NCBI GenBank assembly: GCA_900473685.1
Contig: UCNE01000009.1
Coordinates: 248,001-312,000 of the forward strand
From: Hyphomicrobiales bacterium
GTDB taxonomy: Bacteria > Pseudomonadota > Alphaproteobacteria > Rhizobiales > Rhizobiaceae
Direction: 5' to 3'
DNA: 64,000 bases
This document shows, piece by piece, positions 46,839 to 54,843 of the stretch. Under the pieces are notes generated by a model. It did no database searches, had not been told where the DNA came from, and saw only the letters and a program-made list of their open reading frames with translations. Position 1 is the first letter of the stretch. Every line of letters starts with the position of its first letter. Both the position numbers and the translations under genes were made by a program.

Positions 46839-47429
46839 TCAGAAGGGATTCCAGGTCGGCTGCTGGGTCAGCTTCAGATAGCCGACATTGATGCCGAGGC
46901 GCGCGCCAAGGCCGGTCCGGATCGGAACCAGAACGATATTTTCGTCGGTGAGCACCGTCATGCCGACCCCGGCAACCACATAGGCCGAGCCGGAGACGCC
47001 GCCGAAGCGCTTGTAGAGTGATGGAACGGCCGGCAGGTTGTAGACCAGCATCATCGTCCGGCTGCCCTGGCCACCCCAGTCGAGACCGAGCGACGGACCC
47101 TGCCAGAACACGTTATGCTGGCCGGCATTCTTGGTATAGAGATCGCCTTCGCCATAGGTCAGGCCAGCCACGAATGCGCCAGATCCTTCCTGGCCGAGAA
47201 TGTAACCGTTGGGCAGGCCGTATTTGGAAAATGCGTTCTCGACTACCTTGGCAAGTCCGCCAGAGGTGGAGCCGAAGAAGCCGTGGCCGGCGTCGACGAT
47301 TTCCTGCATCGTGTATTGTTCGCCGTTGTTGCGCTGCGCAAGCGCCGCGGGCATGAGGCTAAACACTGCCATCATTGCTACGAACGTGCGCAAGAGGGGG
47401 AATTTCACGGCATTGACGATCCGCTGCAT
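46839..47429 (-). CDS. DUF1134 exported protein
   Basis: DUF1134 family protein, 196 residues, with a signal peptide (FVAMMAVFSLMPAALA) and a glycine-rich domain: MQEIVDAGHGFFGSTSGGLA, YILGQEGSGAFVAGLTYGEG, WQGPSLGLDWGGQGSRTMML. The fold is related to the lipid-binding SYLF group by eye. Expected in the periplasm. Function unknown but conserved in Rhizobiales. Confidence 0.85.
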   Translation of the reverse strand: MQRIVNAVKFPLLRTFVAMMAVFSLMPAALAQRNNGEQYTMQEIVDAGHGFFGSTSGGLAKVVENAFSKYGLPNGYILGQEGSGAFVAGLTYGEGDLYTKNAGQHNVFWQGPSLGLDWGGQGSRTMMLVYNLPAVPSLYKRFGGVSGSAYVVAGVGMTVLTDENIVLVPIRTGLGARLGINVGYLKLTQQPTWNPF

Positions 47430-47696
47430 GTTCTTCTCCGTAAGCTCAGGAGCGCCGCGACGTCATGCGCGGGCCGCTGTCCTGCCCCGTTTCACTCTGT
47501 GACGGGGTTCGGGCTGATTGCCAGCAATTTGAACCGATGATCTTAACAATCGGTTTACCAAATGTGGTGTCTTTATGATCTTCGCCCTGAGACTATGCCC
47601 GCGCAATGTTCGTGGGTTAGACAATGGGGCAAAGGGATCGCGGAAGGCCGCCTGATCTCGCTTGTGAGCCGCTTGAAGGCTATTGAGGATACGACC

Positions 47697-48344
47697 ATGG
47701 GAAAGAACCCGAACCTGACCTTGACCGGTCCCGATCTCGCAGCGCTTCTGTGCAGCCGTGTCTGCCATGACATCATCTCGCCGGTCGGCGCGATCAACAA
47801 CGGCCTCGAACTGCTCGACGAGGGCGGGGCGGATGCCGATGCCATGGACCTGATCCGCACCAGCGCGCTCAATGCCTCCGTCCGGTTGAAATTCGCCCGG
47901 CTGGCTTTCGGCGCTTCCGGCTCCGTCGGCGCATCGATCGATACCGGCGAAGCGGAAAAGGCAGCCAAGGATTTCGCCTCCGTCGAAAAGAAGACGGATG
48001 TCACCTGGACCGGCCCACGCGTCATCATCGCCAAGAACCGGGTCAAGCTGTTGCTCAACCTGTTCCTGATCGCCTATGGCGCCATTCCGCGGGGCGGCTC
48101 GATCGATGTCATCCTGGAAAATCCGGAATATGACGCGGCCTTCAAGCTGATCTGCAAGGGCCGGATGATGCGCGTGCCGCCAAAGCTGGTCGAGCTTCTC
48201 TCGGGCACGCTCGAAGAGGCTGTCGATGCCCACACGATCCAGCCCTACTACACGGTTCTGCTTGCCGACGAGGCCGGCATGGAGATCGAGGTCAACTCGA
48301 ATTCGGAAGAAATCGTGTTCTCCGCGAAGATGGTTGCAGCCTGA
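47697..48344 (+). CDS. chpT: Histidine phosphotransferase ChpT
   Basis: ChpT, 215 residues, which passes phosphate from the CckA kinase to CtrA and CpdR. The phospho-acceptor His is in CSRVCHDIISPVGAINNGLE, followed by a degenerate ATPase-like domain. ATG 47697 gives MGKNPNLTLTGPDLAALLCS, as in rhizobial homologs. Its target CtrA is encoded 700 bases downstream on the other strand, with an atypical receiver gene between. Confidence 0.92.
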   Translation: MGKNPNLTLTGPDLAALLCSRVCHDIISPVGAINNGLELLDEGGADADAMDLIRTSALNASVRLKFARLAFGASGSVGASIDTGEAEKAAKDFASVEKKTDVTWTGPRVIIAKNRVKLLLNLFLIAYGAIPRGGSIDVILENPEYDAAFKLICKGRMMRVPPKLVELLSGTLEEAVDAHTIQPYYTVLLADEAGMEIEVNSNSEEIVFSAKMVAA

Positions 48345-48455
48345 AGTGGAGATAAATCTGCTTTTAGGCGTCGCGGTAACTGATTCTTTGCCAAAGCGGC
48401 ATACGGTTGTTGATAGGGATTAATTTCCCGCCGTGGCGCAGAGAGGGAGCTTGAG

Positions 48456-48818
48456 ATGCAACGTTTGATGATTGCCGATGATTCGGACGTCGTCCGCAAG
48501 GTCGGGAAGCGCATCCTCTCCGGCCTCAATTTTCTCGTCTCTGAAGCCGCCAATGGCCTTGAAGCGCTGGTGCGTTGCGAAGCGGAACTGCCCAACATCA
48601 TCATTGTCGATGCGGGCCTTGATGGCGCGCTGGACCTGATTGCCAATATCCGCAATCTGCCTGATGGCAAGACGGTGCGCATCTATTACTGCGTCGTCGA
48701 GGCGGACCTGAAGAAGATGATGGCCGGCAAACGTGCCGGTGCGGACGATTTCCTGCTGAAACCGTTCGACCGCAAGATCCTGACCAGCGTCTTCGGCAGC
48801 CTGTCGATCGCCGCCTGA
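48456..48818 (+). CDS. Atypical stand-alone receiver protein
   Basis: Single receiver domain of 120 residues. The acidic pair (IADDSD), phospho-acceptor Asp52 in IIIVDAGLD and Lys102 in FLLKPFD are present. The usual Ser/Thr switch residue after strand 4 is replaced by Val in RIYYCVVEADL, and the Pro that normally follows the acceptor Asp is absent. It lies 111 bases downstream of chpT on the same strand. It is not CpdR by sequence. Its place next to chpT suggests it could accept phosphate from ChpT, but this is inference. Confidence 0.85.
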   Translation: MQRLMIADDSDVVRKVGKRILSGLNFLVSEAANGLEALVRCEAELPNIIIVDAGLDGALDLIANIRNLPDGKTVRIYYCVVEADLKKMMAGKRAGADDFLLKPFDRKILTSVFGSLSIAA

Positions 48819-48847
48819 TCCCTCTGCAAAATTTGCCAGGTTCTTTG

Positions 48848-48876
48848 AAGCCGCGCCTTCGGGCCGCGGCTTTTTC
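48848..48876 (+). terminator. Rho-independent terminator after receiver gene
   Basis: Stem AAGCCGCG (48848-48855) with CGCGGCTT (48865-48872), followed by TTTC. A 12-base gap from the next minus-strand terminator region. Confidence 0.82.
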
Positions 48877-48930
48877 GTTTCTGCGTCCGGTTACCGGTAA
48901 ATGTGCCCGCTTGTCCGGCCATGCGGCAAC

Positions 48931-48957
48931 GAAAAACCCGCCATCTCTGGCGGGTTT
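48931..48957 (-). terminator. Rho-independent terminator of ctrA
   Basis: On the minus strand AAACCCGCCA and TGGCGGGTTT flank a GAGA loop and run into TTTTTC, about 90 bases after the ctrA stop. Confidence 0.82.
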
Positions 48958-49049
48958 CTGAAACTTCGGGGCATGTGCCGTCATGGCGCCCGCGCATATG
49001 CGGGATGCTGAGCGCCAACCGGCTGCCCGTATTGTCTTTCAAGCGCCGA

Positions 49050-49748
49050 TCAGGCGCTTTCTGCGAGTTCGCCTTCAGGCTCGCGCAGCACATAGCCGCG
49101 GCCCCAGACGGTTTCGATATAGTTTGCGCCGCCGGCAGCATTTGCGAGCTTCTTGCGCAGCTTGCAGATGAACACGTCGATGATCTTCAGTTCCGGTTCG
49201 TCCATACCGCCATAGAGGTGGTTGAGGAACATTTCCTTGGTCAGCGTCGTACCCTTGCGGAGCGAAAGCAGCTCCAGCATCTGGTATTCCTTGCCCGTCA
49301 GATGAACACGCTGGCCGCCGACTTCGACGGTCTTTGCATCCAGGTTGACGATCAGTTCGCCGGTCGAGATGACCGACTGCGCATGACCCTTGGAGCGGCG
49401 CACGATCGCATGGATACGTGCGACCAGTTCGTCCTTGTGGAATGGCTTGGTCATGTAGTCGTCGGCACCGAAGCCGAGGCCGCGAACCTTGTCCTCGATA
49501 CCGGCCATGCCGGAGAGGATGAGGATCGGTGTCTTGACCTTGGACAGACGCAGCGTTCTCAGAACCTCGTAACCGGACATGTCCGGCAGGTTCAGATCGA
49601 GCAGGATGATGTCGTAATCATAGAGCTTGCCGAGATCGACACCCTCTTCACCAAGATCGGTGGTGTAAACGTTAAAACTTTCCGACTTGAGCATCAGTTC
49701 GATGCTCTGCGCTGTCGCGCTGTCGTCTTCGATGAGTAGAACCCGCAT
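49050..49748 (-). CDS. ctrA: Cell-cycle master response regulator CtrA
   Basis: CtrA, 232 residues, OmpR-class regulator controlling cell cycle, division and flagella in alphaproteobacteria. The receiver has [20 protein letters not shown], acceptor Asp51 in [20 protein letters not shown] and KPF; the DNA-binding domain contains [20 protein letters not shown] and [15 protein letters not shown]. The start complementary to 49746-49748 gives the canonical N-terminus. The C-terminus ends EGELAESA, close to the Ala-rich degron of Caulobacter CtrA. Divergent from a fliJ-like gene. Confidence 0.98.
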   Translation of the reverse strand: MRVLLIEDDSATAQSIELMLKSESFNVYTTDLGEEGVDLGKLYDYDIILLDLNLPDMSGYEVLRTLRLSKVKTPILILSGMAGIEDKVRGLGFGADDYMTKPFHKDELVARIHAIVRRSKGHAQSVISTGELIVNLDAKTVEVGGQRVHLTGKEYQMLELLSLRKGTTLTKEMFLNHLYGGMDEPELKIIDVFICKLRKKLANAAGGANYIETVWGRGYVLREPEGELAESA

Positions 49749-50190
49749 AATTGTCCCCTTTTCCGCCGCCGAAAGGTCGTTGATGGCCCCCTTACGCGAT
49801 ACGGATCCAGTCGTTGCCTGATTTGGAGGCTGCCAGCAAATGGTTAACAAATTCTGATTCACTCTGGCAAGGTGTATCGAATATGTTAAATATTTTTTGC
49901 AGTCCTCTGATTTTGCATGTGAATCTAGAATGACATCCTTAATGCGGAACATTAAGGAAATCGGCTATCTGACTCATCTGACTCAATCTATGCCAAACAC
50001 CAAATTTTGCGCTTAGCATTTACTGACCCTTAAATGATCGTCCCTATGATTAACGATGCCCGTAAACGAAAGGTTACCAGCGGTAGGATTTTGTTAAGAT
50101 CGCTGTAATTTTTTTTGTTTCCGACACCGTAAGGTCGGTTAATCGGGCCAAATCCAGTAACCGGGGTCTCGCATCACGGGAGTATTGCGT
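49749..50190. promoter_or_regulatory. ctrA / fliJ-like divergent promoter region
   Basis: AT-rich 440-base intergenic region with no gene. It contains a perfect 21-base inverted repeat CCTTAATG-CGGAA-CATTAAGG at 49937-49957 and several TTAA half-sites (49844, 49886, 49939, 49952, 50030, 50050, 50094). CtrA boxes are TTAA-N7-TTAA; none of these pairs has exactly that spacing, so autoregulation is suggested, not shown. Confidence 0.55.
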
Positions 50191-50541
50191 ATGAAGTCAC
50201 GTGAGAGCCTTGTTCGCCTGAAGGAATTTCAGGTGAAGGAGAAGCAGCGTCAGTTGAGTCAGCTCCAACTGATGATGTCCGAATTTGAGCGGATGACCAA
50301 GGAATTGGAAAACCAGATCACGTTCGAGGAAAAGAAGTCCGGGATCACCGATCCCACCCATTTCGCCTATCCGACGTTTGCCAAGGCTGCGCGGCAGCGG
50401 GCGGACAACCTGCAGGTCTCGGTTCGGGAACTGAAGGTACAGCAGGATGCGGCCGAACTGGCGCTGGAAGAAGTTCAGGCGGAGTTCGCCAAGGCCGCAG
50501 CGCTCGAAGAGCGCGATAGCGGCGCTCGCATGCGCGCCTGA
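50191..50541 (+). CDS. fliJ: FliJ-like flagellar export protein
   Basis: Coiled-coil protein of 116 residues (MKSRESLVRLKEFQVKEKQR, LSQLQLMMSEFERMTKELEN) matching the FliJ-like proteins found beside ctrA in rhizobia. FliJ works with the FliI ATPase in flagellar type III export. ATG 50191 has GGGAG eight bases upstream. Homology is based on coiled-coil pattern and neighbourhood, so the name is moderately sure. Confidence 0.72.
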   Translation: MKSRESLVRLKEFQVKEKQRQLSQLQLMMSEFERMTKELENQITFEEKKSGITDPTHFAYPTFAKAARQRADNLQVSVRELKVQQDAAELALEEVQAEFAKAAALEERDSGARMRA

Positions 50542-50565
50542 ACGCACGCGGATTGCTCAAGGCCA

Positions 50566-50620
50566 AAGGCCCTTCTCACGAACTTGTCTCAAGTCCGTGA
50601 GAAGGGCCTTGTCTATTTTC
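50566..50620 (+). terminator. Long hairpin, probable terminator of fliJ-like gene
   Basis: Perfect 15-base stem AAGGCCCTTCTCACG (50566-50580) with CGTGAGAAGGGCCTT (50596-50610), with a further inner stem ACTTG-TCT-CAAGT inside the loop. The tail GTCTATTTT is weakly T-rich. Confidence 0.65.
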
Positions 50621-50660
50621 GGGTCGGCCCATTTCGAGGCGGGCGCTAGCCGCCGTTACT

Positions 50661-50942
50661 TTATGCCTGGATGACGTCCTGCCAGTCGGGATGACGCTGC
50701 GCCTGGGCGCGCATGAAAGGGCAAAGCGGAATGATCTTCCAGCCACCTTTTCGTGCTTCGTCGATGGCATGTGCCGCCAGCGCCTGGCCGACGCCTTTGC
50801 CGCGCAACGCATCGGGGACAGCGGTATGATCGATGATGATCAGGTGGGGTGATGACCGGGAATAGGTCATTTCAGCCGTATGGCCGTCGACGGCTACGCT
50901 ATAACGGCCGTGCGAGCCGGTTTCTTGCAACTGTATATTCAT
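50661..50942 (-). CDS. Small GNAT-type N-acetyltransferase (YjdJ-like)
   Basis: Compact GNAT-like protein of 93 residues: YSVAVDGHTAEMTYSRSSPH, LIIIDHTAVPDALRGKGVGQ (acetyl-CoA loop RGKGVG) and GWKIIPLCPFMRAQAQRHPD with a Cys. These features fit the YjdJ/GCN5-related small acetyltransferase family. Substrate unknown. It lies between the fliJ-like gene and sciP. Confidence 0.88.
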   Translation of the reverse strand: MNIQLQETGSHGRYSVAVDGHTAEMTYSRSSPHLIIIDHTAVPDALRGKGVGQALAAHAIDEARKGGWKIIPLCPFMRAQAQRHPDWQDVIQA

Positions 50943-51076
50943 GGGTCACCCTCTGGTCGCCGGATTGCTTCACCATGATATCGGATGAAACCGGCCGAAG
51001 AGTAGGGCAGTCCGGAAATATTTCGGGCGGTTGCCGGTTCATGGCAGCCGCCCGAAAAAAACTGAACGCAGTTCGA

Positions 51077-51352
51077 TCAGTGGCGATATTGCTGGATGCG
51101 GGTCGTGCGCAAACCAGCAAGACCATGGTCGCTGATGGATGACTGCCAGGACAGGAATTCTTCGACGGTCAGGGTATAGCGGTCACAAGCTTCTTCCAGG
51201 CTCAGCAGTCCGCCACGCACGGCGGCGACGACTTCTGCCTTTCTGCGGATCACCCAACGGCGCGTATTGGCCGGCGGCAGATCAGCAATTGTCAAAGGGC
51301 TGCCATCGGGTCCGATGACATATTTCACGCGGGGTCGTATCATTTCGGTCAT
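51077..51352 (-). CDS. sciP: CtrA inhibitor SciP (DUF1153)
   Basis: SciP-type protein, 91 residues, with the DUF1153 pattern RPRVKYVIGPDGSPLTIADL, NTRRWVIRRKAEVVAAVRGG and LSLEEACDRYTLTVEEFLSW. In Caulobacter SciP binds CtrA and blocks its transcriptional activity. It is encoded 1.3 kb from ctrA on the same strand, with a fliJ-like and a GNAT gene between. Confidence 0.93.
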   Translation of the reverse strand: MTEMIRPRVKYVIGPDGSPLTIADLPPANTRRWVIRRKAEVVAAVRGGLLSLEEACDRYTLTVEEFLSWQSSISDHGLAGLRTTRIQQYRH

Positions 51353-51849
51353 TGGACTCTCTACACATACTCAAGACCATATAGGTTCAACTTACCCTGC
51401 CACATTTAACATTTGCCTAAGCGGGTGGTAACAATTTGCTAATAATTTTAGAGACTTCCAGCGCGCTCTTCGACCAATTGCGGATCTCGTAAGATGATGT
51501 CTGGTTGACGCTTCATCATCCACGTCATGTCTCTTTATTGTCGGCTCCTGAAGTTTTGACCCTGTATTTTCAAGGATTGCATAGGAGCCATGCAAATATA
51601 TCTGTTCAATTTTCCTAAAAATGTTGATAATAATGGCCAGTAATTGAGCATATGCAGCATTTTGTTGCTCTGGAATGCTCTCGATGCACCATTTTATTTC
51701 AAAATATCGTTCATTTCGCTTCGATTGTGTCCCTTGGGGCCTTTCGGAGTTTTGTCGGTGTTGGACTTATCGTGCTGCTGCCGAAAAAATTCCGGAACGA
51801 GAATTTTTTGGAGAGCTGGCGCTGCCGCCGGCAAGTTGGTGATTAAAAT
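51353..51849. other. Intergenic region between sciP and LuxR-type gene
   Basis: About 500 bases of AT-rich DNA between divergent genes, with many TTAG/ATAAT-type stretches. Short frames near 51652-51846 lack a ribosome site or recognisable content and were not called. Promoters for sciP and for the LuxR-type gene are expected here. Confidence 0.5.
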
Positions 51850-52596
51850 ATGAGAGACCCTGACAAGCTGACCTTGCGAAGCGAGGCTTATGCTGATTTC
51901 CTTTCGAGCATGAACAGTTCCGCAGTCCAGACGGAGTATGAAGTGCTCCACCTGATGCGCCAGTGTACGGCGCAATTCGGCTTCAACCACTTCATGATCG
52001 CGCGCATTCCGTTCGGCGAGCAGCAGCGCTTTGCCGAACGTCTGGTTTTGAGCAGCTGGCCGTCGGAGCTTGTGCGAGAATATGATGCTGCCACGGTTTT
52101 CCAGGCCAGCGTGCTGATCGAACGGCTGCGTCATACGAAGCTGCCGATCTTTGGCGCAACAAAATACCTGCTCAATGGGCAAGGGGCTGCCGCGCGTGAC
52201 AATATCGAGGCGCTGTTTGCCGGACCGGCTATGGGCAATACATTTGCCGTTATGCTGCACACGACCCACGGGGAAGCATTCGCGGCCTTGCTCTGCGGTC
52301 CACGTGACGAACCTGACCGGGTCGAGGCGGCCAATCTCTATCTGACATTGCTGCAGCTGTTCGAAACGCTCGAGCGCACCTTCGAGGTCGGCGCCTCGGC
52401 GCGCGACAAGCTATCGACCCGCGAGATCGAATGTCTGCGCTGGGCTGCGGCCGGCAAGAGCAGTGACGAGATCGCCATCATTCTCGGCATTTCCGCCTAT
52501 ACGGTCTCCAGCTATTTCAAGACCGCGACCCGCAAATTGGATTCCGTCAATCGCATGCAGGCGATCGCCCGCGCCATGCGGATGAAGCTGATCTGA
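51850..52596 (+). CDS. LuxR-family regulator without typical AHL pocket
   Basis: LuxR-type regulator, 248 residues. The C-terminal DNA-binding domain is clear (LSTREIECLRWAAAGKSSDE, ILGISAYTVSSYFKTATRKL). The N-terminal half aligns with the autoinducer-binding domain, but at the ligand signature it reads WPSELVREYDAATVFQASVL, so Trp57, Asp70 and Pro71 (TraR-type numbering) appear to be replaced by Leu, Ala and Ser. The Tyr is kept. An acyl-homoserine-lactone is therefore unlikely; this pattern resembles VisN/VisR-type regulators. No luxI is near. Confidence 0.85.
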   Translation: MRDPDKLTLRSEAYADFLSSMNSSAVQTEYEVLHLMRQCTAQFGFNHFMIARIPFGEQQRFAERLVLSSWPSELVREYDAATVFQASVLIERLRHTKLPIFGATKYLLNGQGAAARDNIEALFAGPAMGNTFAVMLHTTHGEAFAALLCGPRDEPDRVEAANLYLTLLQLFETLERTFEVGASARDKLSTREIECLRWAAAGKSSDEIAIILGISAYTVSSYFKTATRKLDSVNRMQAIARAMRMKLI

Positions 52597-52730
52597 GCGG
52601 CGCAAGGGCTTGCCCTTGTTCAATTCCCCGCGACTTTCTATATAGCGGCTTGCGGTAGGCCGGTCTTCACCGGCAAACGCTGTGCTGCGGCGTTGGCCGT
52701 TTGCAGGAAACAGGGTATGGTCGCGCGAAA

Positions 52731-53972
52731 ATGCCGAACAACCCGCCGATGGACCGGAATACCGGATTGGATGCCGTGAACAGTCTCGATTTTGATCGCA
52801 AGCCCGAAGATACGCGCGTCGTCGTTGCCATGTCCGGCGGCGTCGACAGTTCCGTGGTGGCCGGCATCCTGAAACGGCAAGGCTATGATGTTCTCGGCAT
52901 TACCCTGCAGCTCTATGACCACGGCGCCGCCGTTCATCGCGCCGGTTCCTGTTGCGCTGGCCAGGACATCGACGATGCCCGCCGGGTCTGCGACGTGCTG
53001 GGCATTCCGCATTATGTGCTCGACTACGAACAGCGTTTTCGCGAAACGGTGATCAATCCTTTTGCTGAGAGCTATGTTGCCGGCGAGACACCGATCCCTT
53101 GCGTTGCCTGCAACCAGACCGTCAAATTTGCCGATCTTCTGGCAACGGCCCGCGAGCTCGGTGCCGATGCGCTGGCGACCGGCCACTACATCCGCTCGAA
53201 GGCCAATCCGCAGGCGGATGCACCCGGCCGCCGTGCGCTGTTTCGCCCGACCGATGCCGATCGTGACCAGAGTTATTTCCTGTTTGCCACGACGCAGGAG
53301 CAGATCGACTATCTGCGCTTCCCGCTCGGCAACCTGACCAAGGCGGAAACCAGACAGCTTGCCGAAGACATGGGCCTCGTCGTCGCCAAGAAGGCCGACA
53401 GCCAGGACATCTGTTTCGTGCCGCAGGGAAAATATGCCGATATCATCAACAAGCTGAAGCCGAACGCTTCTCTGGCTGGCGATATCGTTCATCTCGACGG
53501 CCGCGTGCTCGGCAGCCATGAGGGCATCCTGCACTATACGATCGGCCAGCGCCGCGGCATCGGCGTCGCCACCGGCGAGCCGCTCTATGTCGTGCATCTC
53601 GATGCCCGTTCGCGCCGCGTCATCGTCGGCCCGAAGGAAGCGCTGGAAACACGCCGCGTCTACCTGCGCGACATCAACTGGCTGGGCGACGGCGATATTT
53701 TCGATGTGGCGGCAAATGGTTTTGCCTGTTTCGCCAAGGTCCGCTCCACCCGCCAACCCGCACCCGCCATCCTGCGCGCGGATGCAGGCGGCGTCTCTGT
53801 CGAGCTTTTGGAAGGCGAGGCGGGCGTTGCGCCCGGACAGGCCTGCGCGCTTTATTCCGGCATCGGCGAAGACGCCCGCGTTTACGGCGGCGGCTTCATC
53901 CTGCGCTCCGAGCGCGAGGCGGCAGCCGAAGCTGCCCTCAAGGACCTGCTGCAGAGCGTTGCTGCGGCCTGA
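52731..53972 (+). CDS. mnmA: tRNA 2-thiouridylase MnmA
   Basis: MnmA, about 413 residues, which thiolates U34 of certain tRNAs. The PP-loop is [15 protein letters not shown]; the catalytic cysteines lie in [12 protein letters not shown] and [27 protein letters not shown] and the C-terminal [17 protein letters not shown] follow. The start is uncertain: ATG 52731, ATG 52749 or GTG 52776, the last aligning best with homologs that begin MNTLDFD. It is followed by the tRNA gene. Confidence 0.95.
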   Translation: MPNNPPMDRNTGLDAVNSLDFDRKPEDTRVVVAMSGGVDSSVVAGILKRQGYDVLGITLQLYDHGAAVHRAGSCCAGQDIDDARRVCDVLGIPHYVLDYEQRFRETVINPFAESYVAGETPIPCVACNQTVKFADLLATARELGADALATGHYIRSKANPQADAPGRRALFRPTDADRDQSYFLFATTQEQIDYLRFPLGNLTKAETRQLAEDMGLVVAKKADSQDICFVPQGKYADIINKLKPNASLAGDIVHLDGRVLGSHEGILHYTIGQRRGIGVATGEPLYVVHLDARSRRVIVGPKEALETRRVYLRDINWLGDGDIFDVAANGFACFAKVRSTRQPAPAILRADAGGVSVELLEGEAGVAPGQACALYSGIGEDARVYGGGFILRSEREAAAEAALKDLLQSVAAA

Positions 53973-54141
53973 TCGCGGGCAGGGGGCGACCTTCGCACCG
54001 CTTGTCCGGTCGTTGTCCACCGTCCCTTGAAAAACTTCCGGTTTTTTGAAACGGCTCGGCTTGACACCGGCATGAACCGCACCTTATAAGCCGCCCACTG
54101 ACGGCAACGACCGCGGCCACGAGCCCAAGTCGCAGTCTGAT

Positions 54142-54218
54142 GGCGGGGTAGCTCAGGTGGTTAGAGCAGCGGAATCATAATCCGCGTGTCGGGGGTTCGA
54201 GTCCCTCTCCCGCTACCA
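54142..54218 (+). tRNA. tRNA with anticodon CAT (probably tRNA-Met)
   Basis: Complete cloverleaf with encoded CCA. The acceptor stem is GGCGGGG with TCCCGCT (G-T pairs at both ends), the D arm GCTC/GAGC, the anticodon stem GCGGA/TCCGC with loop ATCATAA, and the T arm GGGGG-TTCGAGT-CCCTC. The anticodon is CAT, so it is elongator Met or the lysidine-modified Ile2; the body looks like rhizobial elongator Met. The 3' end forms one copy of a 16-base direct repeat found again at 60304. Confidence 0.93.
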
Positions 54219-54221
54219 ACC
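54206..54221 (+). repeat. Direct repeat att-like, left copy
   Basis: TCTCCCGCTACCAACC covering the T-stem/acceptor 3' end and CCA of the tRNA plus three following bases; identical to 60304-60319. Interpreted as attL. Confidence 0.85.
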
Positions 54222-54491
54222 ATCGCTTGTCCGCCCCGGAGACATAGACGATACCCTCGTGCCGAACGGGTTGTCGATGGTTTGCAAAGTTCGCTGTTCC
54301 AGATCGATATGTACCAGATCGTACTGCATAAAGCTGACGAGCCAAATGCCGTCATCGACTTCCTTTATGCCGAGGCGTTGTCTTGCCATGACGGATGAGA
54401 TGTTGATCTTCTTGCGATGTATGCAGATGCGGCCGCAGTTGGTGACAAGCACATCCCGATCATGGAAGGGATATTCGATGTTTGGCACCCC
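54213..54491 (-). pseudogene. Transposase C-terminal fragment (integrase-core type)
   Basis: Minus-strand fragment whose product GVPNIEYPFHDRDVLVTNCG followed by GRICIHRKKINISSVMARQR, LGIKEVDDGIWLVSFMQYDL and LEQRTLQTIDNPFGTR matches the C-terminal end of integrase-core (rve-type, IS481-like) transposases common in rhizobia. No start or catalytic core is present, so only the last quarter remains. It abuts the tRNA. Family assignment is from memory of the conserved tail. Confidence 0.7.
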
Positions 54492-54843
54492 ACTCACGAC
54501 TGCCAAGATAACAGAGCAAATGGTCGTCCTCATGGTCCCCCAAAGCGCCGGTGCCAAAACTTCCCAGTCTGTGCTGTGGCAAGGGTATTCACGACCGCAG
54601 ACGGTCCCGGCAGAGGTTGGAACATCGGCGGGCGCGGCATAAACCTACCATGCCGCAACGCCCTCCCCGTTGGAGACGACAGTGGCTCCAGCTCATTTGG
54701 TGTTGGGAAAGACTTGCCAACGCCACGTTTCGCGGGGCTTATACATGGAATAGCCATGCGGGTTTTTCGTCAGAAATCGCGATTTCTCTTAAATTTTGCT
54801 CTTTTTCAAATTTTCTCGATCAGGCTGCCCAGTGTCTCATCCA
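54492..54843. other. Non-coding island stretch left of glycosyltransferase
   Basis: No convincing gene in 350 bases. It includes a perfect 16-base palindrome AGAAATCGCGATTTCT at 54772-54787 and an AT-rich tract after it. Probably decayed mobile DNA. Confidence 0.5.

Noticed and set aside
48456..48818. Considered CpdR for the receiver gene next to chpT
   Set aside because: Sequence lacks the CpdR start and switch residues, so only a generic receiver call is justified.
51644..51853. Short plus-strand frames before the LuxR-type gene
   Set aside because: No ribosome-binding site, no homology and AT-rich intergenic composition.
54161..54355. Open frame antisense to the tRNA reading GRGTRTPDTRIMIPLL
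   Set aside because: This is the well-known spurious translation of tRNA antisense sequence.
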